NCBI GenBank assembly: GCA_032358255.1
Contig: JAULBX010000003.1
Coordinates: 310,001 to 374,000 of the forward strand
Direction of reading: 5' to 3'
Origin: Heterotrichella gracilis
Taxonomy: Eukaryota > Sar > Xanthophyceae > Tribonematales > Xanthonemataceae
DNA length: 64,000 bases
The position numbers and the translations under genes were made by a program. Positions 1 to 10,800 of this stretch are shown here, one piece after another. Below the pieces are notes generated by a model. The model was not told where the DNA came from. It worked only from the letters and a program-made list of their open reading frames with translations, and did no database searches. Every line of letters begins with the position of its first letter. The first letter of the stretch is position 1.

Positions 1-386
1 CCCGGGTGGGGCAGCCTGCAAAAAGGGAAGCGAATTTTCATATAGATTGTGGAAGAATTAATTAAAGATTCCTAGATAACGCGTTCATGCTGTGTAGGAT
101 GCCAGGACAGGGGCTGGTCGGCGCAAGGCATGTTAGGGCTGACTGCTAATCTTCGGCTGCACTGCTGGAACGCATGCGAGTAGGTGAAAGGAAGAGGATT
201 TAATGTTTCTGGGGAGGGATCTTGATGTGACCCGAGAGGGAAAGCCTGCAGGCTAAGGCGGGGAACACATCAAATGGTATGGGGGACGCAGGATAAACCT
301 GCTGCGCCTGGACCACTCGGAAACCCTAAAACCTACACAGGGCAAACCCTAAAAGAAGGGAAACAAGCCATCCCACCCAACCCAAC
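1..386. other. Downstream spacer of the bromodomain gene
   Basis: No coding region was seen. The stretch holds one copy of a dispersed repeat of about 80 bases (around 90-184) and two degenerate telomere-like heptamer runs (around 320-357). It lies 3' of the bromodomain gene, whose stop codon is at 387-389 on the minus strand, so it should carry that gene's 3' UTR and polyadenylation site. I could not identify the signal itself. Confidence 0.5.
90..184. repeat. Dispersed repeat of about 80 bases (copy)
   Basis: It has the same order of blocks (GCCAGGACAG, GGCGCAAGG, GACTGCTAAT, CTGCTGGAACGCATGC) as the copies at 5281-5356 and 61017-61094. Confidence 0.7.
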
Positions 387-3300
387 TCACAGCGTTCCAG
401 GGGGGACGACGCGCGCGTGCGGGGGGTAGGACTCCATCACTTCAGAGGCCGCCAGCTGGCGCTCAGCCACCTCATATGCCTGCACCTCCTCCAGTGCCTG
501 CTGCGCCTCGACCACCCCTCGCACCGCCTCATCCATCGCCTCCCTTGAGTCGGCAAACTTGGAACGCTGCTTGGACAGGCGGGCAAAGGCGGCCAAGGTG
601 TTGCGCTCGTGCTGCTCTTGATCCTGAGAACAAGGGCTTTTGTTAGGGTTTATGTCTAGGGTTGCTTGGCGATTTGCATAACATGTTTAGGGTCAGGGTT
701 CCTGGCATCGGCATACTTGGCGTAGCGCAACCCGTGTATTGGGTTGGGACCCAATGGGTGAATGCTTGTGATCTGACCCATGTGATGCAACGCAACCGCA
801 ACAGTCATCCCCTGCCGCATTCAATGGATCTGGTCCAATCGGAACAGTGACCTGTTAAGGGTCGAATTTTATTTTAGGGTTCAGGGTTTACAGTTATGGA
901 CGTGGTTGCAACAGCAGCTCACGCGAACACACCAAGCATGACTCACCGGTGGAATCGGCGGGAGCTGAGGCACCTCCATCCCCACAGCAGCCAGACCCCT
1001 CCCACCACCACCACCACCGCTGCCACCACCACTCCCACTCCCACTCCCGCTGCCAGCAGTGCCGCTAGACTGCTGGCGCTCCAGGCGGGCAGCGTGAATG
1101 CCACGTGGGGGGTATTGCGGTCCGCTGGAGGAGGGTCCAGAGGTGGTCCCCCCCGACGCCCGGCGCTTGAAGCAGGATTTGGGGGCGGTGGGGGTGCCGC
1201 ATTTGCCCTTCTTGGCCCGCACGCACACCTGCAGGGGGGGGTGAGACACAAGCATTGGGCTCAGTAGGGGAGGGCGCATTTGCCTCATGTTGCACAAACC
1301 CAGGGGTTGGAAGTCAGTGGGGGTGCCGCACCACATCGCCCTTTCTGTCCCAACATGGTCCTACACGCTCCGCCCCAAACCCTATATCCACCGGCCTAAA
1401 CCCTACCCGCGCACCTCGCATCGCAGCATGTTGCACACCGCAGGTTTTAATCTGAGAAGACCCTAACTTCGTCTTTCTGAATACCCTAAATTCCTCCTCC
1501 AAACCCTCCACCCACCTCGCATCGCGGCAGGTGCCCTTCAGATTCCAGCTCTAGGTCTAGAGGGGCCGGGCGAGGGGGTGGGGGGCGGGAGAGGCTGTGT
1601 GTGGTGGTGGTGGTGGAGGTGGGGGTGGCGGCCCCACCGGTGGGGGCACGTGGGGCGGTGGCCAGCGCACCTGGAGGGAGGGGAGGGGGTGGTTGGGGGT
1701 GGGCACGTGGGTGGTATGGGCAGGTTGGTTGGGGTTTAAGGCTGCAAAATGTTTTCAGGTGTCCACCACCACCCCTTATGCCCCCACCGGGTATACTATA
1801 GTCACTGCAGCGCCCGGTCATGGTGATGGGGTGCAGATGGGGCTGGAGGAAGCTTCAGTGGAGAGTGGAAGGAGGTGCCTCTGGCACACTTGATCCAGAT
1901 AATAGGCTAAATAGGGTTTTGGGTGGTACGTTGCAGGAAAGGTGTATGCCAGGCATGAAAGCAAAAAGTGTCCACCCTGCCGGATTCGGGTGGGTGTGAG
2001 CGATCCAGCTGCTGCGCTGTGCAGGGCTAAATCCCCGGATTTGTTGTCCATATGACCTTTCACCGTCCACCACACCCAGTACCACACATTTCCCTGCACA
2101 TTTCCACCATGGCATCATCCTGTGGCCACCCACAAACCATACCCACGCACAGCACAAGATTGGAAAGGGTTAGAAGGGATGCAAGAAAGTGTAAACAGTC
2201 GGGAGTGAAAGAAAGAATCCACTCATTTCCCCGCATGAGGTTATTTTCCAAAAACCTGTGCCATCGCCAATCCCTGGTCCCCACATGCCCCCCACCAGTT
2301 TGGCCCCCCATGGCGGACCACCGCCCACACCCGCATCCCACACGCACCATAGGGTGAGCCAGGTGCAATAAAAAGCCAAAAAGGTTGGTGTTCCACGGTT
2401 CCACTGGAAGGGCCTGACCGGTGACCCCACCCACAGCACTCAAGCATGCTATCCCAGCACCGACGGCGGCGGGACCTAAGTCTGCTCGGTTTCCCGCCTG
2501 AACCGTACGACCCTCTGCCACAACCACAACGGCCCGGCCTCCGCCGAGCCGCCGTTGTTGACCACCGCCTTGCTTGGGACACGCTATCCACATACTGGGA
2601 TGGACCAAACAGGCCAATCAGCAGTTCACGAATTTTGCCTCCACTCGGATGACAGCCAGACGGTACCCTGGCCGGCGACTCATAGTAAATTTCCGAGGGT
2701 TATATGGGTCGGGAGGTCGGGGGTTCGACTCCGGACTAGCGGGTGCCTTTTTTTGCTTTTTGGTGGAGATTTTGTTTATGTTTTATGAGGCCAACGAAGA
2801 GTTAACTGCCTGCCTTTGCACACCTTATCAAGGATATAATGGTTTTGAGCCACAGAGCAAGGTTCACTGCAAAGGGTACTGACAAGAGCTATCATTTCCC
2901 ACCAAACCCTCACATGGGGTGCCCAATAGCAGCAGCACCCAAACAAAGCTTTCGACCCCCTCACAGGGTGGTGCAACAAGAGCAGCACGTCTCAACTCCA
3001 CCGCGCATCTCACGCACAACCATACACCCCATTCACACCCCTACACAACAGGACTTACGGGTTTAGAGTTGGCCTTTGCCACGCCACCCCATGGCCCACC
3101 AAGGGGCATACACTCAAACCAACACCGTCCCACCCCACCTATTCTGCAATCACAAGAAAGCCTCAAGAACCTGCCACGCTCCCCGCAAATGCAACGCCCA
3201 GGCTATGGTGCAGCATGACCGGTGACCACCACAAACCCCACAGACCCTAACCTGTGACCACCACAAACCAAATGCACCTGACCTTCCCACAGCCCCCACG

Positions 3301-6300
3301 CTATGCAGCGACTCCGCTATTTAAGGGTTTGGGGTTAAAGGGTTTGGGGTTTCTTACCGTGGGCCCCGTGCTGTTCAGCGGCTCCCACTATATATAGTGT
3401 TTAGGACTCTATGGTTTAGGGTTTAGGGGTTTCACCTTGCGCGCGCGCCCCCAAATTGTGCAGCGAGTCCCCCGCAAAGGGCCGCCCCATCCCCGCAGCT
3501 GCAGAGCCCGATGACCTCCCCTCTGCGTGGTTTTCACCCACAGTACCCCCCCTGCCGGCTGCGGCCATGGCGCGCAGGCTGCCTGGGTGGGGAATGCGGC
3601 CAGTGTCTGCAATATGGGGAATTAATCCTTAGGGTAGTTTGCAAGCGGCCGTAAAACTCAAAGGGTTTACAGGGTTGCACCATCAAGTGCCTGTATGGCG
3701 CCTGTCAAGTGCCTCTACAATTCTGCTATGTGGTTGTGTGTGCACCCCACGACCCACAACCCACAACCCACAACCCACAACCCAGAGGGGCAGCCGCACC
3801 CGCTCGACCCTCCACTGCGAACCCTAAATCCCCAGCACCCACCTGCGCCTGCCTCCTTCACTCCCTTGTCCCCCTTCCTCTTTTTCCCTTGGCCGCCCTC
3901 CCCTGCACCACCCGCGGCGCGCTTGTCCCCCGCTGTGGCTCCGCCCCTGTTACTCCCCCTAGGGGTTTCAGCGCTGCAGTCCACCCGGCGAAGCCCTGAA
4001 TGGAAAATGAGCAAAGCAGGAGTCAAACTCTCCAGGCGGAAAACACACATGGCGTTTCAGCCGGCTAGGCAACAGGTAAAATTCTTAATTGAGGCTTTTA
4101 AAAAGCGTCAACAGGGAGCAAACCCATGGTTCACTAGACTGTTGCAGATGTTGCAACCTCTCTCCATCATGGTAAACAACATACACAAAGCTAAAACATA
4201 AAAGTAATTTACCTGGCTCGGGTCCCTGGGGCAGCCTCAGGTGTGTGAGGAAATCAGTGGACATGGGGAGGGAAGCTGGCTGGTCCATCAGCAGCCCTGC
4301 TTCCCGCCACAACTCGTTGAAGTAGTGCTCCACTTTCTCACATTTTTTCCTGTCGTGAGGCACACACATGTGGGTCGGCAGCTGGAGGGTAAGGGTCTGC
4401 AACTGTGGGGTTTTAGGGCTTGCATGTGGATCAACAGCTGGCAATGCGGACAGCCAAAGAGTGCCATATGACTTCCAGTCCATTGTCAATGTCAATTAAA
4501 ATGCATTGCACTGCGTTGCACTGCATTGCGGGCAGCCATGGCATTGCATTGCCTTCCGCATTTGACTGAAGATAACAAGAAAATTTATAACCTCTCTCTG
4601 AAACCCTGCACCCTCACACTCACCAGCTTGCAACCATTGACGCATAGTACAGCCTGCAATTGTGCCACACCAAGCCCTAAACCCTAAACCCTAAACCCCT
4701 CACCAGTTAGCATCCGTTGACGCGTAGTACAGCCTGCAGTTGTGCCACCCAGCTGCACAATCCTATACCCTAAACCCTAAAACCCTAAACCCTAAACCCC
4801 CTTACCAGTTTGCGTCGGTAGATGCATAGTACAGCCTGCAGTTGTGCCACACCAGCTGCACATCCTGGAGCACATCAGATGTGGATTTGAAGGGGAGGGT
4901 GCCCCAGCCGTCAATTAGGCCCCGGGTCAATTTGGCGCGGATGGTGCCCAAATCCATGGGGGTGGAAACCACCTCAGCGTATTCCGCATAGTCAGGGGAG
5001 CGAGGGTCAACCTGGGGAGGGGCAGGGGGAGTGATTCATGGAGAGGGGAGTGCACAGTGTTTGGGGGGTGGGGAAAGAAGGGTTGCAGCGAAAAGGGGAA
5101 GGGGGGGGGCTACATCATACCTATTCCTAGCCCTCATTGATATTGCATGCAATCTGATACAAAAGCTATACTTGCAGTTATAACGAGGGCAACCCATGTG
5201 GCCCTGGGTAATATGGGGCATGGGGCAGCCCTCGTTACTAAGGATCTGCAGGCAACGAGCACACAAAAAAGGTGCAAGCGACGCCAGACAGAATTGGGTG
5301 GCGCAAGCTGGTGCAAGGCTGATTGCTGATCTGGCTAGTGTGCTGGAATGCATGCAATAATTTTTAACAGCAGACAGACATCAGGGGGTAGTCATACCGG
5401 GTGGTTGAAGGGGATGGAATCTGGGTGGTTCATGGCGAGGGTGAGCACAGCCAGGCAGCGCTGCAGGGGGTGGCCGGACCAAATGTCCCCGATTTCGGGG
5501 ATGTGCCCCCCTTGCTGGGATTTGGCCCCGCCTGTCTTGGGACCAGGTTTCGCGTGGGGCTGGCCGCTGGGGACAGGTTTCGCGTGGGCTTGAGCGTTGG
5601 GGGCTGAAACCTTGGGACCCGGTTTGTTGGGATTTGTTCCCTTAACAAGGGTGGCTTTCTTGGGTGGGTGGGGGGCAGGGGGGGCGGTGGATATTCCCCC
5701 TGTGAGGGGTTGTCCCCCCTGTATTTCCTGCGCCTGCGCAAGCGAGGTGGAATATTGCAACCCACGAGCATACACAGCAGTTGACAGTCCTTGTCGTAGG
5801 CGATTTGGGAGAGAAATGTGTGGAAGGGACCGGGCCTGAAAGGACCTGTGAGCATTTGCTAGAGTTTTTTCGGGGGCAAGGACTTGGCCAACCCCGGGAG
5901 ACGCCTATCATGCTGGAGTAAGGATTTGTTAGGGTATGCCAAATTGAACAGGCGGCAGTTTGTCCATACAAGGAACCAAGTTACGTAACACCAGTCACGC
6001 TGCTAGGGTTTTGCTAGGTAAAAGTTTGGACAAAAAGCCCTACCATGGCCCTGTCGAGGTGCTTTTGCTTCCATAGCTGGTTCACATAGCCCTCCACCTC
6101 GGCGCATGCGTTGAAAATGGTGGACCCCACAAAATTGAACAGGCGGCAGTTGGTCCAAATGAGTACCAGGTCGCGCCACACCGCGGTGAGGCTGCTGTAT
6201 TTCCCATCCCTGAATTTCTTGTGGACGGTCCCCAGGTCCATGGGGTGCTGCAGGGCAGGAATCATTATACTGATAGTAACAGTAATAAGAATATCGATGA

Positions 6301-7245
6301 TGGCGATGGTATCTGCCGTGGATCTGTTGTGATACCATGTGCAACACGATGGGACATGGGCAGCAACCCCAGCAGCGGAGGCGTGCAGAGCATGCGCGCC
6401 AAATGCAAAAGAGGGTTTCGGCTTCCCTTGATGGCCTCCCTGTACCTTGGCCACCTTATTCAGGGTTTTTAGGGTTTTCCCTACCATTCTGACCTCCAGT
6501 ACCCCGGCAGTCATTTTTAGGGTTGTTAGGGTTGTCCGTACCTTGATAACTTCCCTGTACTCAGGCAGCCCCAGCCCCTCTGCATCCACTGGCTCGATAA
6601 AGTACTCAATTGCCAGCGAGTGGGCCATGGCCTTGGTCAACACCTGCGGAGGGTTTGGGTAGGGGTTTAGGATTTTTTCAGGGTTTTGACGTAGGCAGGC
6701 AGTCTTGACGGGCGGGAGGGAGGGAGAGAGGGAGGATCAGGGTGTGGGTTCACTCAGGGGAAAGGAAGGCGGGTTTAGGGTCTAGGGTTTCAAGGTCCCT
6801 TGGGGTGGGGGCTGGTCAGAGGGGTTGTGGAGTTCAGGGGTTCAGGGGTTGTGGGTTGTGGTTTAGGGGCTGTAGTTTGTAGGTTTGGGTTCCAGTATCA
6901 GCTGTAGGGTTTGGGTTAGTGAGGTCCCTTTGGCGGGTTGCGCTATCAGGGGGCCATTTGTGGACACAAAACCTGTGCACCAGGCGTCCACGGGGTACAC
7001 ATAAAGCAATATTTGTGACGTTTATTGTGCCTAGAACCACAGGCAAGGCCTAGCATAAGCCTGGGCCACAGCCCTTTGCAAAGCAGTGCGCATTCAAGGC
7101 CCAGTGGCCCTGTTACCCAATAGGGCCAATTGAGAAGCACAATTACAGGTACTGCACCTTGGTTTGACAATAAAAGCTACAAGTCGTAGGTAACACCCTT
7201 CAGAGGACCTACCTTGTCGACTTTCTGTTTGATTGCCTCGTCCAT
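387..7245 (-). CDS. Two-bromodomain chromatin protein
   Basis: Eleven exons read in phase: 7213-7245, 6542-6643, 6044-6247, 5398-5835, 4806-5011, 4213-4349, 3843-3995, 3436-3606, 1516-1670, 947-1228, 387-623, giving about 705 residues. Bromodomain 1 (residues 1-110) carries HPMDLGTVHKKF and TNCRLFN, keeping the acetyl-lysine-binding Asn. Bromodomain 2 (about 225-350) carries TPMDLGTIRAKL and HNCRLYY, with Tyr where that Asn belongs. A basic linker (GKKRKGDK), a Cys-rich motif (RCEVC...KCGT...SCFKRR, about 530-555), a Gly/Ser run and a helical C-terminus follow. The family reads acetylated histones in the nucleus; the exact role here is unknown. The start was chosen for its GCCATGG context and because it opens helix alpha-Z. 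The frame upstream stays open for about 40 codons, so the protein could be longer. The intron 1671-3435 could hide a further symmetric exon. Confidence 0.83.
1403..1440 (-). repeat. Copy of an exon donor edge (bromodomain gene)
   Basis: This intronic stretch repeats the 3' edge of exon 1516-1670, including the motif TGCGATGCGAGGTG that spans the splice donor. It is followed by TTTAGGG-like bases, as at the true exon. It is one of many partial exon copies in this window. Confidence 0.6.
3290..3400 (-). repeat. Two diverged copies of an exon edge with heptamer runs
   Basis: Around 3292-3330 and 3355-3397 the sequence resembles the donor end of exon 3436-3606 (shared core GCAGCG-A/G-CTCC). The copies are separated by TTTAGGGTTTGGGG-type repeats. 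The copies and the true edge form a ladder with spacing of roughly 65 bases. Confidence 0.5.
3752..3788. repeat. CCCACAA heptamer tandem repeat
   Basis: About five direct copies of a seven-base unit (CCCACAA) lie just downstream, in gene sense, of the donor of exon 3843-3995. The unit is the same length as the telomere heptamer CCCTAAA and differs at two positions, so it may be a drifted telomere-like tract. Confidence 0.7.
4618..4800 (-). repeat. Two exon-edge copies with CCCTAAA runs (bromodomain 2)
   Basis: The last 50-60 bases of bromodomain-2 exon 4806-5011, including the donor, recur at about 4618-4668 and 4696-4757. All three share the core GCATAGTACAGCCTGCA or a close variant. CCCTAAA runs lie between them (about 4675-4697 and 4768-4800). 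The copies could act as decoy donors. Confidence 0.8.
5281..5356. repeat. Dispersed repeat of about 80 bases (copy)
   Basis: It lies in a bromodomain-gene intron. The order GCCAG, GGTGGCGCAAG, TGCAAGGCTGATTGCTGAT and TGCTGGAATGCATGCAA matches the copies at 90-184 and 61017-61094. Confidence 0.7.
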
Positions 7246-7829
7246 GGCACCTAGGCTTTCAAACAACCCAGGCGGGCAAGTGTACCAGCAAGGCGCTACA
7301 AAGGCATCGAAATGCAATTTAATATGAAACCAACCATGCCCCGTTAAAAATTTGCCAGATCAAGGCACACTTGGGCAGGTAAAGGTGTGGCATTGCATGC
7401 ATATGGTTATGCATGCATGCATGTGCAACGGAGGTGTGTGTTTTTGGTTGAGCAAAAGCCCCCCAAGGTCCTTGAAAAACGCCGAGCGGGACGGGGTTGG
7501 CCTAAGAATAACGCCCGTTTCTTCTTAAACACACAGCTTTGGGTTACTGTTCGCTTTTTGTATGTCGTCCACACACTCGAAGGACACCTTTTGCCCAAAG
7601 AACTTGACTTTGCTCGCACATAATAAAAGCAGGCAAGCAAAATACACTGTATAGCAAAGCCAATAACGGGAAAATTCGTTTACCTAGCACAGAGGTAATA
7701 CGTGCCGTTGATGGTTTTTACTTTGGCATGCCTCCATTTCCAGACAGAGACCCACCTACCCATGCCCTCTGACCAGCCCCACCCCTCTCTCCTTGACTCC
7801 CCCCCTTGTACACCACGACCTAGGACCCC
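7246..7829. other. Divergent spacer, bromodomain gene / RsgA
   Basis: This is a head-to-head intergenic region that should hold both promoters and 5' UTRs. An alternating purine-pyrimidine tract of GCATGC units lies at about 7393-7424. A minus-strand frame in continuity with the bromodomain start is open up to about 7365. No TATA box or other defined element could be assigned with confidence. Confidence 0.4.
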
Positions 7830-10800
7830 ATGAGGACCGCCTTCACCAGTATATTGGGCCGCTACCAGTCCGCCCGCTACGCAGTAGCCCAGTCCTGCAC
7901 CCTAGTGCTTCATGTGCAGCTGCCATGCCAGTACGCCCCATGCCGGGGGGCGCACGTGCGCCCTGCTGCCAAGCAGCGCGGCAAGCGGACGGCGGTGGGG
8001 AGGGCCAAGCAGCGGCCCGTGGCGGCGGTGGGGGCATCCACTGAGGAGCCCTTGACGGACTACCAGGTGGTGGCTATGGAGAAGGCTCGCCTGGCGCAGT
8101 ACAGCACTGTGGCTGTGGGACAGGTGGGGGTGGGGGTGGGCAGGGAGGGGGAGGGGGGGGGACTGCCTGCATATGGGGAAGGGTCGTGCCCGCAAAGAGG
8201 GTGTTCTGAAAAGCCCTGCATGGATGCGGGGTGGGGCACATATGCATGCATACCAGGCGCCGCATACAGGAACAGAATAGGCTGTGTTCCAAGCAGAGCA
8301 CTGTGTCATGAGCCATCATACATGCGTACTGTCTGCTGCTCACAACACATCCTGTAACACTCCTATGAACACACCTTACTTCACCATGCACATACTTATC
8401 CAAATCCCTGCACCTTGCCTGGACACAGCCTACCGCATGCCTAAGGCGCACACCTTAAACCCTAAGCCCATCATAAGCCGCACTATCTCTTGCCAAAACC
8501 CCGGTCCAAGTAGGCCATGCCCATGCAAACCCTGCCCGAAACCCTTGCACATTGGGCGTGCGTGCCCTTTGTCTTAACCCTCAACTCAAACCCTAACATG
8601 AACCTAACCGAATCCTAAGCCTTGACCAGAATTCTGACTGAAACCCTTGCAAGCAGGTCATGTCCGCGCAAGCCAATTTCGTGCGGGTCAAGCTCACCAA
8701 GCTGGAGCCACAGGATGGGGTCGGCACAAGCGGCAGCGCGACTGAACAGGTGCAACGCAGACCCTACACCCTTAGCCCCAAACCCTAATTTACCCTAATC
8801 AGGATGTGCATCTGCTTCATAGCCAGATTGCGGTGCATTACTGGGTGGCGAGGTGGTATCAGCGGTTTACAAGTATTCATGTGTGTGTGTGTGTGTATTT
8901 TAGTGAAGGTGGGTAATTAGGACTGACCGCTAACTGGCTATTCTGCTGGAACGCATGCAAGTTGAGGTGGGTAACTCCCGTGAAAGGATCCTTATAATTC
9001 TGGCAGAAACCATACAAAATCCTACAAACATGTGTACAAACCCTCGCGCAGGGTTCCGGCCCTGCATCGAGCAACGCGCATCACCAGCACCAACCCCAAC
9101 TGGAGGGCACATCCGGCCAAGGGGAGGAGGGGGAGGAGGGGGGCACCGACACCTCCCTTCCTCCCCGCCGCGAGGTTCTGTGTGTGGTGCGTGCGCTGCT
9201 GAAGAAAGTGAAGCAGAGCGTGCTGGTGGGGGACTGGGTCAAGGTGGTGGCCATCGACTGGATGGAGGGCAGAGGTGAGCAAAATACCTTAGACCCTAAA
9301 GCCTTAAACCCTAGAGGGTGGAGCAGGGCGTGCTGGTGCGGGTGGTGACCATCAACTGGATGGAGGGGAGGGGTGCGCACACACATATCCTAAACCCTAG
9401 ACCTTAAAGCCTTATGCCCTAGAGGGTGGAGCAGAGCGCGCTGGTGGGGGATACGGTGAGGGTGGTGGCAATTAAAGCATGGAAGGGGGAGGGGTGTAAA
9501 CGTACCCCAAATTCTAAATCATCAAACAATAAACTCCTCTTGGAAATCTAATCAGAAAACCCTTGAAACTGCTAGAATGTATGGAAGTAGGAAACCACAA
9601 AAATAAACCCTGTCCTGACAGGGCACATGGAGCAAGAATGTGCTGTTGGCGCAACATTAGCCCCTTGCCAATACGCTGCAATTATGGCCTTTGCCAAAAC
9701 CTACATTGCTGACCACGCCCCTTGCCAAACCCCCGCAGGCATGGTGGAGGAGGTGTTCCCTCGACGCACTCAAGTGCCCGACCCCCCCGCTGCAAAGTTG
9801 GACAACATGGTGCTGGCATTTGGTCCCCATTTCGCCCGCAAATGTTTGACACATTGTTCATTAGAACCCTTTCCCAACACCCTTGCCAAACCCACACAAT
9901 CCTGACCAAAACCCTTCCCAATACACTTGCCAAACCCATAAAATCCTGACAAAAGACCCTTCCCACAGGTATGGTGGAGCAGGTGTTCCCCCGCCGCACC
10001 CAAGTGCCCGACCCCCCCGCCGCAAATGTGGACCATGTGGTGCTGGCATTTGGGGCCGAGGCCCCTCCATTTGAGCCCGCAAATGCCACCCGGTATCTGT
10101 TGGGGGCCCACGCCTCGGGCCTGCCAGTAACAGTGATCATCAATAAGGCGGATCTGGTTCCTGCCCAGCGGCTTTCAAGTATCGTAGAGGAGGTGAGTGG
10201 CTGCAGGGTTTAGGGTTTAGGTTCTATGGTATTTTTGAATGTGATCATTGACAAGCCGGACCTGGTTCCCTTACCAGCGGTTGTCGAGCATTGTAGGAGG
10301 TGTGTGTGTTTGTGGTTTGGGGTCTGCAAGAGATGTGTGGAGCGCACATTCTACACGACTATTGCATCATTTTAGGGTGGAATTGAGCTAAGTTTTTCGA
10401 GGTCCATGCTTCACAACAGGGGAACAGCATGTGCGATTCCCCGTTGCAGCTGCTTTGCATTCCCATCTTCATTTCTACGACATTTCCCCCCTTGTGCAGG
10501 TGACTGGGTGGGGATACGAAACCATCCCGGTGAGCGTTGTCACTGGCCAGGGTTTGGACGCGCTGGAGAAAACCCTGGAGGGCAGGGTGTCCATCGTGGC
10601 GGGGCCCTCCGGGGTGGGCAAATCCTCCATCATTAATGTACTCCGGGGCAACGTGATTGCGCCCCCTGAGTACCACCACTACAACCTAGGGGGGGAGGCG
10701 GAGTTGGGGGATGGGGAGGGCGAGGAGGGCATCGACGAGGGAGGGGCGGAGGAGGGGAGGGGAGGGGGTCAAGCAGATGATCGCAATGGGGATGGGGAGG

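Noticed and set aside
881-1336. Several overlapping frames on both strands around the Gly/Ser-rich exon
   Set aside because: They are shadows of the low-complexity exon 947-1228, which is fixed by phase with its neighbours.
2060-2617. 185-codon minus-strand frame inside a bromodomain-gene intron
   Set aside because: It has no splice continuity with the flanking phase-matched exons and overlaps several equally open frames of biased composition.
2700-2745. tRNA-like B box GGTTCGACTCC on the plus strand
   Set aside because: The B-box match is exact, but the T-stem does not pair (G opposite G and A), no acceptor stem forms, and no convincing A box lies upstream.
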